Source: Przewalskia tangutica
Taxonomy: Eukaryota; Streptophyta; Magnoliopsida; Solanales; Solanaceae
Reading direction: 5' to 3'
NCBI GenBank assembly: GCA_029844215.1
Contig: CM056733.1
Coordinates: 38,944,642-39,008,641, forward strand
DNA: 64,000 bases
A program made the position numbers and the translations under genes. Positions 43,276-54,209 of this stretch are shown here, one piece after another. The notes beneath the pieces are model-generated. The model was not told the DNA's origin. It ran no database searches and was given only the letters and a program-made list of their open reading frames with translations. Position 1 is the first letter of the stretch. Each line of letters opens with the position of its first letter.

Positions 43276-46200
43276 TGTTATACCCCGTATTTCCAGAGTA
43301 TGTACGTAAGGACGTACGTAGAAAATTTGAACTTGAGAATTAGGCTTGGCCGAAATTTATTTGTTCACAACACCCGATTAGAGTCGTGTTTAGACGTTTT
43401 CCACGGCTTTCGTAGGGAATTTCCGGCTATGTCATTTTTAATTTTGCGGATTTTTCGAGAGGCGAAACATTTTGGATCAACGAGGCGCCACTTGGCACCT
43501 CTCATTAGTGTGATAGATTGGATGAAATGGGCTAGTAAGGCACGTTTTTTGTGCCTTGGCTAAAGTCAAGGGTTGGTAGGATATTTGTGTGTAATAAATC
43601 CTAGCCCTACACTTGCCTAACACTTGGTTTAATCTTGGCCTTTGGTTGGCCATCCCTTGACCTATAAATACCCCTCTCCCTTTGATGAATTCTTCATCCT
43701 TTCCACAAATCTCTAAGTGTAAAATCCACTCTCTTGTTGTGGTTCTCGTCCCTCCCCTGGCGAGAGCCCTCCCTTGTGTGGCCTTGTGGCGAGACTTCAC
43801 CACTCACAGTGGTGTTGTTCTCGTATAATATACCCCCCCTCTTGGTAGAAATACTCTCAAAGGTATTGTTATAATGCCCAAATTACCTTAGCCGTATACC
43901 TTGTTGTATTCTAAGGTTATACCTATACGAAAAGCCCAGAAAATACTACTATACTTCCCGTCAGTCACTAACCGAAACCCTAAGGAAAATCTTCACCCGT
44001 AGTTGAGGTCATAAGTAGAAGTTGGTTAGAACTTCTAAGGGTTGTTTGGAGCGGGTCGGAGCGCACGGAGTAGGAGCTAAACCTTGCTCAGGATCGACAT
44101 TTAAACTAGGATAATTATGGGCTTATTGAGGTAATTATCTTATCCCTCTATTGTAATTGGAAATTACATGTTGTTAGATTATATAGTTGAAGTATGCTAT
44201 ATATAGTACTGAACATAGTTATCGGCAATGTCTTGCGACTTAAGCCTGAATAAAACTTACTGATGTCTTGCGACTTAAGCTGAATTTAAAGAAGAATCTT
44301 GTTGTAATTACATAGTGTATTACGGTAGAGACTTGTGTAGTAGTACAGTGGAGTAGAATTGTACCGTTAGGGTTAGGCGTATAACCCCGGTTGGCTTGGT
44401 AGTCGGCCTGTTAGAGGAGGAGATTTCTGTTGTTGCGGGAGAGGTCTTTGAATTTTCGTAGAATGTTCTCTGAAGGGATCTAAATGTTAATAAGCGCCTT
44501 GTGGCCTTATAGGTTGAAGTACTACGTGTGGCGCGATCTACTTGGCTTAAGGGAGTAGCGGTTGGAAGTACTTGGAACGTTTTGCTATTAGTCGATACTG
44601 TCGCGAGGTATGTGAACCTCTCTATCTCTTCTAGCATGATATGTGTGAACTATGTAGTGCGGTGAGCGTACATGTGCTAAATGTATTTGATTGGTTTAAA
44701 ACATAAAGTGTTATAACGACTTTATGGGAAGTTGGTTATATGACTTTATGTTGGTAAGAAAATGTGGTTTTAAAAGGTAACTAATTTGAACTATAAGCGG
44801 CTTGTTATGTGTTAATAAAGAACTTGAAGTATTTCAAAAGATTTTGAATCATTTTGAAAGAAGAAGTAATACTTGGTTTTGAAAAACTTAAGAGTTATAC
44901 TAGCTTTATGGGAAGTTAGGTATAACGGCTTAAGAATGTTTCTTGATTTGGAAATCGAGAATGTGTATCGACAAACCATCTGCGGCGTTAATAAAAGGAA
45001 ATGTTTTGACTAATTAAGTATTATTAAAACCAGTAGAAACTTCCATCTGCATAGAAGCTAAGATGAGACAAAATGATATTTCCTAGATCACTTTCTTTGT
45101 AATAAGATTGTTATAAACAAGAATATCCTACACATATAAGACTTATGTTTCTCAGATTGTTTAAAGAGAATTAAATTCTTAAATGAATAAGACTATGAAC
45201 TACGAAACCTTTCTAAAAGGGCAAACTTGAACATGGAAATTAGGCAAACTTGAACATTGGAAAAGAATGTTGCTAATTGATTTTACAAAGAGAAGTAATT
45301 GATTTACTTTAAAAGATAATCACTACATATACTACGGGTATTGCGTGGTTTTGTGAAACGATATCTTTTAAAGATTTAATGTATGAAGTACTTTGGGGAT
45401 AGATACGAACTTGTTAGCATAAAGTACCTTGTGTGAATAGCTTGATTGTGTTGGTTTGAGATAGCCTTGTAAATACTTTCTTGTTGATGTGATGAGTAAA
45501 CATGTTAGGATGCTACGTGTGTTAGTATCTTGTGTGATCGTGATGTAAGGAGGTCATTCTTGTTGTGCTTACGTTGTTAAGCGTTAAGCGGTTATCTTGT
45601 TATTGTATCACATACCCCCGACTTATTATACAGGGCTTGCCACCCTTGATGCGGGTCTATACGGCTATCGATCCTTGTGACTATCACGGTCGCGGTAGCT
45701 CGAGATTGATCATTCGGGTGTTTAGCCCGATGCGGGGATTCCATGCGATGCTGAGACTATGCGGTCTTTTGAGACTATGCGGGCTGCGGGAGCCTAGGCG
45801 GATACCGAGGGTTAGCCGCCCGACGCGGGGTATACCTCGGTGATGCAGGACCATGATTCGAGGAATACCTCATGCGGGTCGTGTGTGACCTATGCGAGCT
45901 GCGAGAGTTCGAGGATAGACGCGCATTGATATTGCGGGCGAGTGGCGGCCGATCATGTGGTGCGGTCTAGAAAGACCTCGGGATACGGTTGTGGTATTTT
46001 GATGCGTGGGTCTTAGTAGTCGGCTATGCCTTCGTACTTGCCCGTCGGTTGTATTGTGATAACTTGGAGGCGTGAGTCACGACTTGACATATCGCTTATT
46101 TATTGTGAGCGTAGTTTGGTTATCATACATGTCTCCCGCTTTATATAGACTACTATGATTTCATTCTGATGATCTATTTTCGATTTCACATACTTGGTAC

Positions 46201-46610
46201 TGTTATCGACCTCGCCCGAAGTGCGTTCATCTGCGCAGTAAAGGTACACGATCGTTGATCCTCGCTCTTAGGGTCCGATTCGGCGTTTGGGAAAGCTCGG
46301 ATTCCTCGGAGGCCTATCTTAGTATAGTCCTGTCGTTGTAGGTATTTACATTCGAGGTATGACGGGGCCTGTCCCCATTGTTATCGTGATCATTTCTTAA
46401 GTGCAGTAATCTTGTTGTGGCGGGGTTTGTAAGAAGGATTAAACTGTTCATTTGAAAGAGTTGTTATTTATATATCGAAAGGCAAGTTTTCCTCAATTCT
46501 TGTTTTGTACTTCATTTGTTTCATGTATGTGTTTTATGTTCATTGATTACTCGATGTTGTATCACGGGGTGCGGGGTAAGGCACGATCCACGGGCGAGTT
46601 GGTCGTGATA
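43276..46610 (+). repeat. 5' LTR of element F
   Basis: It begins TGTTATACCCCGTATTTCC and ends GGTCGTGATA (CA in relatives). The TATA box is at 43663-43670, the inverted-repeat module at about 44700-44750 and the TATGCGG array at about 45645-45900. Confidence 0.92.
43663..43670 (+). promoter_or_regulatory. TATA box of F 5' LTR
   Basis: TATAAATA in GACCTATAAATACCCCTCTC. The 3' LTR copy is at 49591-49598. Confidence 0.75.
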
Positions 46611-46615
46611 AAAAG

Positions 46616-46627
46616 TGGTATCGAAGC
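46616..46627 (+). other. Primer-binding site of F, variant
   Basis: TGGTATCGAAGC, identical to B. It lies five bases after the LTR end because of one extra A. Confidence 0.75.
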
Positions 46628-46669
46628 GATTAATCCTCGGAAAGTGTCTGACCGTATCGATAGAGTCTT

Positions 46670-46701
46670 GATTATCGGTGTGTTGTGCACCACCAATGTC
46701 G
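46670..46701 (+). other. Post-PBS hairpin of F
   Basis: GATTATCGGTGTG, TTGTGCAC, CACCAATGTC. The right arm is shortened as in B, and the loop hexamer is intact. Confidence 0.6.
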
Positions 46702-46808
46702 AGGAGGCTATAGGGTATTTAGGATTGGTTTCTATTCTTCTCACTCGAGATCGTGCCTTAGAGCCATGTTGTAAGTTGGACCCTCGGCGAAATTATTTCC
46801 TTATCGTT

Positions 46809-47500
46809 ATGCCTCGCGTAGGCAACCGGGCCCAGGAGGACAAGGCGGTGAGGAGGCTGCGAGTAGAGTTGAGAGGGTTGCGTGGCACACGCCCAATCAT
46901 CACTGAGGTGGTGCTTCGCCGGGAGTTTTGCGGCGTCACTAGCCGTGAGTTTAGCAGCGGCGGCGATTCCTCTGCGGCCATGATATTTGAACGCTCGGTT
47001 CCACGGCCAGGGAATAGTGAATATAGATTGCAAGGCGACCACATTACTAGCTATGGATTTGGCTACCAGAGAGTATACCGATGTCTGCGAGTCTTGATGA
47101 CTATCTAAAGAGGTTGTGCAAGAGTAATTCTTGATTGGGCTTGAGCATGGCACGTATGCGGGCTTATGCGCGGCCGAAAGCGTAGAGATCGGCGAGTTAA
47201 CGAAGGGCAGCGAGAGGAGGGCGAGCGGCAAGGTCCTTTGGTAACTTTCGAGGCAAGTCGCCTCGCGGCCATTTGATATGCACCTCCGCCCGGTCAGAGT
47301 GGTCTTCCACGGATATCGGGGCGTTCGGAGTATCGAGGAGTTGGTGAGAACTCGGGGCTTAGGTTCGCGATGTGTGAGCGTCGTCGGGAATGTCGTCTTT
47401 TAGTTGGTACTTGTTGTACTGCGGCCGTCGAGGGCCATGTGTCGAAGAGTGTCCTTGTAGGAGGACTTAGCCTTGAGATTGGTGGGTAGTTCGTCATCTT
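46809..47500 (+). pseudogene. gag remnant of element F
   Basis: The start is the ATG at 46809 (MPRVGNRAQEDKAVRRLRVE), inside an open frame of 218 codons that begins in the LTR end (46452) and runs to 47108. Gag-like N-terminal residues are followed, after the stop, by frame-shifted pieces. At 47380-47460 there is a damaged knuckle (CERRRECRL, LVGTCC, then EGHVSKS) where an intact copy would have CX2CX4HX4C. The same part of gag is kept in B. Confidence 0.7.
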
Positions 47501-48239
47501 CCTTAGCTATCGCCTGCAGGCGTGTTTGATTTGAGCGACTAAGGGGAGTGAAGCGGTAGATATAGATATATCTTTAACCTCAGAGATCGGTATGTGTGAT
47601 AAGGTGAGTATACCTTAAGTGCTATGTTACGATAACGATGTGTTAGTCGTGATTAGATCATGGTTGTTTAACAGAGTAAGATTTTGGGGATAGAGAAGGT
47701 GTGAACCTTAGAGCTTTTTACGTAGAGACCTTGAGGCGAGGCCATCTCGAGTAAAAGGTGTAGTGTTATGTTTGACCTTATCGGAAGTGCATAGTGCACG
47801 TGAGTTATGTTTGGGATAGGTCCACAGTAGTGTGGAATGAAAGGGGGTAGTTGAGCTAAGAAGGCAGCTAGGTTTTCAAACGTGATTTGTGAGATTGTTA
47901 GAATCGGGAGCTAGTATTGTGGCGTTGCGGGTCGGGTTGAGGCCCGATGCGGGTCAACCCGCGGTAGGTTTGGTGGTGGGGTCGGGTTGTGGTGGTCCCT
48001 TGTGTTAGGGTTGTGAGGGTGTTAGGCCCAAGTTTAGTTAACCAGACGAGTTCGTGGATCGTTCGACCGATGGTTGGTAGGAGGTCACCGTGTTGTCTTA
48101 GCTAAGACCGTTTACTCGTGAGAGGTTATGCGAGATGATTTATCGAGAAAAAGTGTAAGAGGCTGCACGAGGTGCCTACCTTCACCTTATGTCGAACGGT
48201 GGAGCCAGTTGCGGTTGTTTCTTTTACGGAGGTTTTACG
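47501..48239 (+). other. F internal spacer with no recognised coding
   Basis: It is colinear with B 8881-9600. It is G-rich near 47910-48010 (GGTCGGGTT repeats). I cannot recognise a domain here. Confidence 0.5.
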
Positions 48240-48920
48240 AGCAAGGTTAGGAACTCGAGTAAGTCCCGAATCACATTCGCCTCGGGCGGTGTTTGGATTT
48301 CGAGGATAGTTGCGAGAATTGTTGTCTCTGTTGAAGGAGTGTTTAAGCTACCATTTGGTGTTCGGATGTCGCCTTTTGAAGCCTTGTAGGCGGATGTGTA
48401 GTCGCGTCGATTGGTTCGATGTTGGCGGGATTGGATAAATGGGTTGAGCTTGTTCCATGATTGTGGATAGAGTAAAGCTTGTCTAGAAGAGGTTACGGCG
48501 GCTCGGAGAAATCGTGCGGATAATCGGCGACGGCGCAGAGTTCGAGTTGACGGTCGGTCTTCTTGAAAGTACCACCGGGGTGGGTGTGGCGAGTTTTGGA
48601 AGGCAGAGGAACTTAGCCCGAGTTACTTTGGTCTTTGAGTCCATGAAGAATAGGCGGGTTGCCTATATGTTAGCTTTTGCCGTCCGACTTAGGAGGCAGT
48701 ATGACCGGTCTTTCATATTGTTATGATCGGAAAAGTATTGGAGATCCATCCAGAGTGTTCCCAGTTAATGATGACCACGTTAGAGTTAGTAACCCCGAGT
48801 TTTGGAAAGCGATGTCGAAATGTGGTAAGAGTTCGAGTGAACGACAGCCTCAGGGATCGCATGTAGTCCGGTACCATTTGTTGGGTCGCCGGAGTGGCAC
48901 TAGAACCTCGCGGCAAAGTG
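48240..48920 (+). pseudogene. Integrase C-terminal remnant of F
   Basis: FKLPFGVRMSPFEAL ends the frame at 48189-48389 and matches the integrase MAPYEALYG segment. VDWFDVG and VKLV occur near 48408-48482. SVFLKVPP with GVWRVLE-like GPY/F residues is near 48555-48610. NRRVAYMLAFAVRL is near 48649-48690. The frame at 48677-49015 gives KSIGDPSRVFPVNDDHVRVS, the chromovirus segment just before the chromodomain. The deletion boundaries match B. Confidence 0.78.
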
Positions 48921-49166
48921 ACCAAAGTGGTATCGGGAAGAAGCGAGCATGTATGGCGAGCATTGATGTGATCATTTCTTTTGTAAAGAGAAGGTGCGAA
49001 GGAAGTATATTTTAGACCCCGGAGAGAGGTGTTTGTGGTGATGTTAGAGGTGATTCCTCGTGGACTTGGATGTAAGTATTTTGCGTGATTGTTTCGTGGC
49101 CATTGTGGCGAGATTGTTTCGTAAGTATGGTAGTAAAGACTATCTTGGCGACGCGTTTGTTTGAGG

Positions 49167-49198
49167 CTTAGAAGGAACATTCGGACGAATGTTTCTAG
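49167..49198 (+). other. Pre-PPT hairpin of F
   Basis: CTTAGAAGGAACATTCG and CGAATGTTTCTAG pair around GA. The loop is one base shorter than in A. Confidence 0.72.
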
Positions 49199-49206
49199 GA
49201 GGAGAA
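49197..49206 (+). other. Polypurine tract of F
   Basis: AGGAGGAGAA directly precedes the 3' LTR. Confidence 0.85.
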
Positions 49207-52200
49207 TGTTATACCGTATTTCGAGTATATGCGTGGGGCGTGCGTAGAAAATTTGAACTTGAGAATTAGGCTTGGCGAAATTTATTTGTTCACAACACCC
49301 GATTAGAGTCGTTTTTCGGCGAAACGTTTTCCACGACTTTCGTAGGGAATTTCCGCTATGTCATTTTTAATTTTTGCGGATTTTTAGAGAGGCGAAACAT
49401 TTTGGACCAACAAGAGGCGCCACTTGGCACCCTCTCATTGGTGATAGATTGAATGAAATGGGCTAGTAAGGCACGTTTTTGTGCCTTGGCTAAAGTCGAG
49501 GTTGGTAGGATATTTGTGTGTAATAAATCCTAGCCTACACTTGCCTAACACTTGGTTTAATCTTGGCCTTTGGTTGGCCATCCCTTGACCTATAAATACC
49601 CTCTCCCTTTGATGAATTCTTCATCCTTTCCACAAATCTCTAAGTGTAAAAATCCCACTCTCTTGTTGTGGTTCTCGTCCTCCCCATGGCGAGAGCCCTC
49701 CCCTTGTGTGGCCTTGTGGCGAGACTTCACCCCTCCTAGTGGTGTTGTTCTCGTATAATATACCCACTCTTGGTAGAAATACTCTCAAAGGTATTGTTAT
49801 AATGCCCAATTACCTTAGCCGTATACCTTGTTGTATTCTAAGGTTATACCTATCTGAAAAGCCAGAAAATACTACTATACTTCCGTCAGTCACTAACGAA
49901 ACCCTAAGGAAAATCTTCACCGTAGTTGAGGTCATAAGTAGAAGTTGGTTAGAACTTCTAAGGGTTGTTTGGAGGCGGTCGGAGCGCGGAGTAGGAGCTA
50001 AACCTTGCTCGGGATCGACATTTAAACTAGGATAATTATGGGCTTATTGAGGTAATTATCTTATCCCGCTATTGTAATTGGAAATTACATGTTGTTAGAT
50101 TATATAGTTGAAGTATGCTAGATATAGTCCTGAACATAGTGATCGGCAATGTCTTGCGACTTAAGCTGAATAAAACTTACGGCAATGTCTTGCGACTTAA
50201 GCTGAATTTAAAGAAGAATCTTGAACTGTAATTACATAGCCGTATTACGATGAGACTTGTGTAGTAGTACCGTGGAGTAGAATTGTGCAGATTAGGGTTA
50301 GGCGTATAACCCCTTGGTTGGCTTGGTGGCGGCCAGTTAGAGGAGGAGATTTCTGTTGTTGGGAGAGTCTTTGCGAATTTTACGTAGAATGTTCTACGAA
50401 GGGATCTAAATGTTAATAAGCGCCTTGTGGCCTTATAGGTTGAAGTACTTCGTGTGGCGCGATCTACTTGGCTTAAGGAGTAGCCGACGGTTAGAAGTAC
50501 TTGGAACGTTTTGCTATTAGTCGATACTCGTCGCGAGGTATGTGAACCTCTCCTATCTCTTCTAGCATGATATGTGTGAACTATGTAATGCGGTGAGCGT
50601 CACGTGTGCTAAATGTATTTGATTGGTTTAAAACATAAAGTGTTATAACGACTTTATGGGAAGTTGGTTATAACGACTTTATGTTGGTAAGAAAATACAT
50701 GTGGTTTTAAAAGGTAACTAATTTGAACTATAAGCGGCTTGTTATGTGTTAATAAAGAACTTGAAGTATTTCAAAAGATTTTGAATCATTTTGAAAGAAG
50801 AAGTAATACTTGGTTTTGAAAAACTTAAGAGTTATACTAGCTTTATGGGAAGTTAGGTATAACGGCTTAAGAATGTTTCTTGATTTGGAAATCGAGAATG
50901 TGTATCGACAAACCAACTGCGGCGTTAATAAAGGAAATGTTTTGACTAATTAAGTATTATTAAAACCAGAGAAACTTCCATCTGCATAGAAGCTAAGATG
51001 AGACAAAATGATATTTCTAGATCACAATTTCTTTGTAATAAGATTGTTATAAACAAGAATATCCTACACACATATAAGACTTATGTTTCTCAGTTGTTTA
51101 AAAGAATTATATTCTTAAATGAATAAGACTATGAACTACTGAAACCTTTCTAAAAGGAAAACTTGAACATGGAAATTAGGCAAACTTGAACATTGGAAAA
51201 GAATGTTGCTAATTGATTTTACAAAGAGAAGTAATTGATTTACTTTAAAAGATAATCACTCATATACTACGGGTATTGCGTGGTTTTGTGAAGTAACGTA
51301 TCTTTTAAAGATTTAATGTATGAAGTACTTTGGGGATAGATACGAACTTGTTAGCATAAAGTACCTTGTGTGAATAGCTTGATTGTGTTGGTTTGAGATA
51401 GCCTTGTAAATACTTTCTTGTTGATGTGATGAGTAAACATGTTAGGATGCTACGTGTGTTAGTATCTTGTGTGATCGTGATGTAAGGAGGTCATTCTTGT
51501 TGTGCTTACGTTGTTAAGCGTTAAGCGTTATCTTGTTATTGTATCACATACCCTTGACTTATTATACAGGGCTTGCCACCGCGATGCGGTCTATACGGCT
51601 ATCTGATCCTTGTGACTATGCGGTCGCGGTAGCTCGAGATTGATCATTCGGGTGTTTAGCACGATGCGGGGATTCCTATGCGATCTGTTGAGACTATGCG
51701 GTCTTTTGAGACTATGCGGCTGCGGGAGCCTAGGCGGATACCGAGGTTAGTTGCGCCCGACGCAGGGTATACCTCGGGTGATGCAGGACCATGATTCGAG
51801 GAATACCTCATGCGGGTCCGTGTGTGACCTATGCGGGCTGCGAGTTCGAGGATAGACGCGACATTGATATTGCGGGCGAGTGGCCGCCGATCATGTGGTG
51901 CGATGCAGAAAGACCTCGGGATACTGTTTGTGGTATTTTGGTACTGTGGGTCTTAGTAGTCGGCTATGCCTTCGTACTTGCCCCGTACGGTTGTATTGTG
52001 ATAACTTGGAGGGCGTGAGTCACTGACTTGACATATCGCTTATTTATTGTGAGCTGTAGTTTGGTTATCATACATGTCTCTGCTTTATATAGACTACTAT
52101 GATTTCATTTACGATGATCTATTTTGATTTCACATACTTGGTACTGTTATCTTGACCTCGCCCGGTGCGTTCATGCCGCAGTAAAGGTACACGATCGTTG

Positions 52201-52557
52201 ATCCTCGCTCTTAGGGTCACGATTCAGCGTTTGGGAAAGCTCCGTTCCTCGGAGGCCTATCTTCGTATAGTCCGCCGTTGTAGGTATTTACATTCGGGGT
52301 ATGACGGGCCCCGTCCGCCATTGTTGTCGCATCATTTCTTAGAAGTGCTGTAATCTTGTTGTGGCGGGGTTTGTAAGAAGGATTAAAGCATTCATTTTGA
52401 AAGAGTTGTTATTTATATATGCCGAAAGGCAAGTTTTCCCTCAGTTCTTGTTTTGTACTTCATTTGTTTCATGTATGTGTTTTATGTTCCATGATTACTC
52501 GATGTTGTATCACCAGGTGCCCGGTAAGGCACGATCACGGGCGAGTTGGTCGTGACA
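49207..52557 (+). repeat. 3' LTR of element F
   Basis: It begins TGTTATACCGTATTTCGAG and ends TTGGTCGTGACA. The TATA box is at 49591-49598, the inverted-repeat module at about 50631-50685 and the TATGCGG array at about 51575-51850. The start variant CCGTATTTCGAG is shared with B 3' LTR, while both 5' LTRs read CCCCGTATTTCCAG. Since paired LTRs are copies, this parallel difference supports context-dependent sequence error. Confidence 0.92.
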
Positions 52558-52669
52558 AATCGAGGAGGCTATAGGATATTTAGGATTGGTTTCCATTCTT
52601 CTCACTCGAGATCGTGCCTTAGAGTTGTGTTATAAGTTGGACTCCTCGGCGTATTCTTTGTATACGGTG

Positions 52670-53760
52670 ATGCCTCAACGCGAAACCGAGCCCAAAGGCA
52701 AGGCGGCGAAGGAGGCTGCGAGTAGAAGCGATAGCGGTCTCTACGAGACCACGGCACTGAGCCTCGATCCGCGGCACAGGCGGAGGAGATGGGTTACAAT
52801 GAGATGGCCCAGTTATTGGCCAGGATTGTAGCCAGGCACGAGGATAGACTGGATGCAGCAGTTCCGGTACCGGTAGCACCATAGTTCACCCGAGGTCAGA
52901 TAGTTTGAGACTACGGGATTTTACGAGTCGCGACCCGAGTTCTACGGTCGAGGCACGAGGATGATCGCGAGAATTCATCAAGCGATTCTGACGGATCATG
53001 AGTGATCAAGGCTTGGAGACCGAGTCGGTGGTCTTAGGTTCGCATCGGCTGCGTGATCTGCGATCGTGGTTTGATTCGTGGGAGCTGTCGGGAGCATGCA
53101 CCTCCGGTGGTTGGGCGAGTTCTCGAGGCTTTCGCTGGCCATTTCTTGCCTCGCGGATGAGAGGGCATGGGACAGATTTTGATCTTTGAGACAAAGAGGC
53201 GCGCGATTCGAGTACAATGTAGAGTTTGACTTATTGGCTCGGTATGTCCCCGCTCTGGTGGCAGATATGGAGGATAGAGTGCACAGTTATGTCACAGGAC
53301 TCGATGACTACTTAGCAGAGAGTTGCACGGGAGTAGCTCTTCAGGGCATGGATATTGCCGCGTCGCAGCTTATGCGCAGGTGTGAGGAGCGTAGAAGTCG
53401 GCGAATTAACCAAGATCGGCGAAGAGGCGGGACAGCGAGTCCTCTGGTGACCTTCGAGGCGGCAGCCTCGGCGGCGAGACTAGTTATGCGCCTCCGCCCG
53501 ACGCGAGTGCTCCGCCACGATCTTGGGGCGTTCGGGAGGTCGAGCGGTCGTGGCTCCAGTTTCGAGTTTTGGTGGAAGCGGGGCGTTAGTCGAGATGGGA
53601 CCACCCTACCTCGTTGTGGCCGTTGTGGTAGGCTCCATGATGGGAGTGTCGTCTTTGGAATGGGAGTTTGTTTTGCATGCGGCCGCGGGCCATTTGCGAG
53701 AAATTGTCCAACCAGAGGTAGCGGATGTAGAGACTCGGCTTTCGGGATCGATGGCTGATT
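52670..53760 (+). pseudogene. gag of element E
   Basis: The start is the ATG at 52670 (MPQRETEPKGKAAKEAASRS). After shifts near 52800-53190 a 190-residue open frame (53186-53758) carries EYNVEFDLLARYVPALVADM, VTGLDDYLAESCTGVALQ and the Arg-rich RRCEERRSRRINQDRRRG. The zinc region follows: PRCGRCGRLHDGSV and VCFACGRGPFARNCP, a CCHC knuckle in which the His is displaced by a small indel (GPF where relatives have GHF). This is the best preserved gag in the window. No protease active site follows it, so E ends coding after gag. Confidence 0.85.
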
Positions 53761-54165
53761 CATCTCTTCCTTTTGTGCGTAGTGCGAGGAAAGAACATGA
53801 GTAGAGCGACAAAAGGAAAGTGAAGCAATAGTTCTGGTATATTCTTAACCCTCAGAGACTAGTAGACTTTGATGTCATGGTGATGTGTTAAGTGTTATGT
53901 TCGGATAGCTTTGTGTTAAAAATGTGATTTAGAAGCTTGGCTAGTGAAAAAGGGAAAGTCTGGGGATGAGAAATTTTGAACCTTAGAATTTATAACAATC
54001 GAGACCTTAGAGGTAAGGCCGGCTAGAGTAAAAGATTTTACAGTGATCTTTGTCAGAGTACATAGTATACGGGGAGTATATTCGGGTGATAAGTCCATGA
54101 GTGGCATAACTGATTCTTTTGTAAGTGCAGTGGTGAAAACTATACCGGCGTATGCGTTTTGGAGA
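53761..54165 (+). other. E 3' untranslated region
   Basis: GACAAAAGGAAAGTGAAGC and TATATTCTTAACCCTCAGAG resemble A 14818-14875 and B 8930-8950. The area near 54050-54110 parallels the pol-tail remnant of A but is shorter. No domain is recognisable. Confidence 0.5.
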
Positions 54166-54199
54166 CTTAGAAGGAACATTCGGGATGAATGTTTCTAAG
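54166..54199 (+). other. Pre-PPT hairpin of E
   Basis: CTTAGAAGGAACATTCG, GGA, TGAATGTTTCTAAG. One C-to-T change gives a G-U pair in the stem. Confidence 0.75.
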
Positions 54200-54209
54200 G
54201 GGGGAAGAA
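54197..54209 (+). other. Polypurine tract of E
   Basis: AAGGGGGGAAGAA directly precedes the 3' LTR. Confidence 0.85.

Larger units (their letters stand above)
43276..52557 (+). mobile_element. Element F, non-autonomous Ty3/gypsy in E leader
   Basis: This is a complete 9282-bp sister of B. Its LTRs are 3335 and 3351 bp, and the internal region (46611-49206) carries a gag remnant and integrase tail without PR, RT or RNase H. It shares B's deletion structure, variant PBS and PPT. It is inserted five bases downstream of the corresponding B site. Confidence 0.92.
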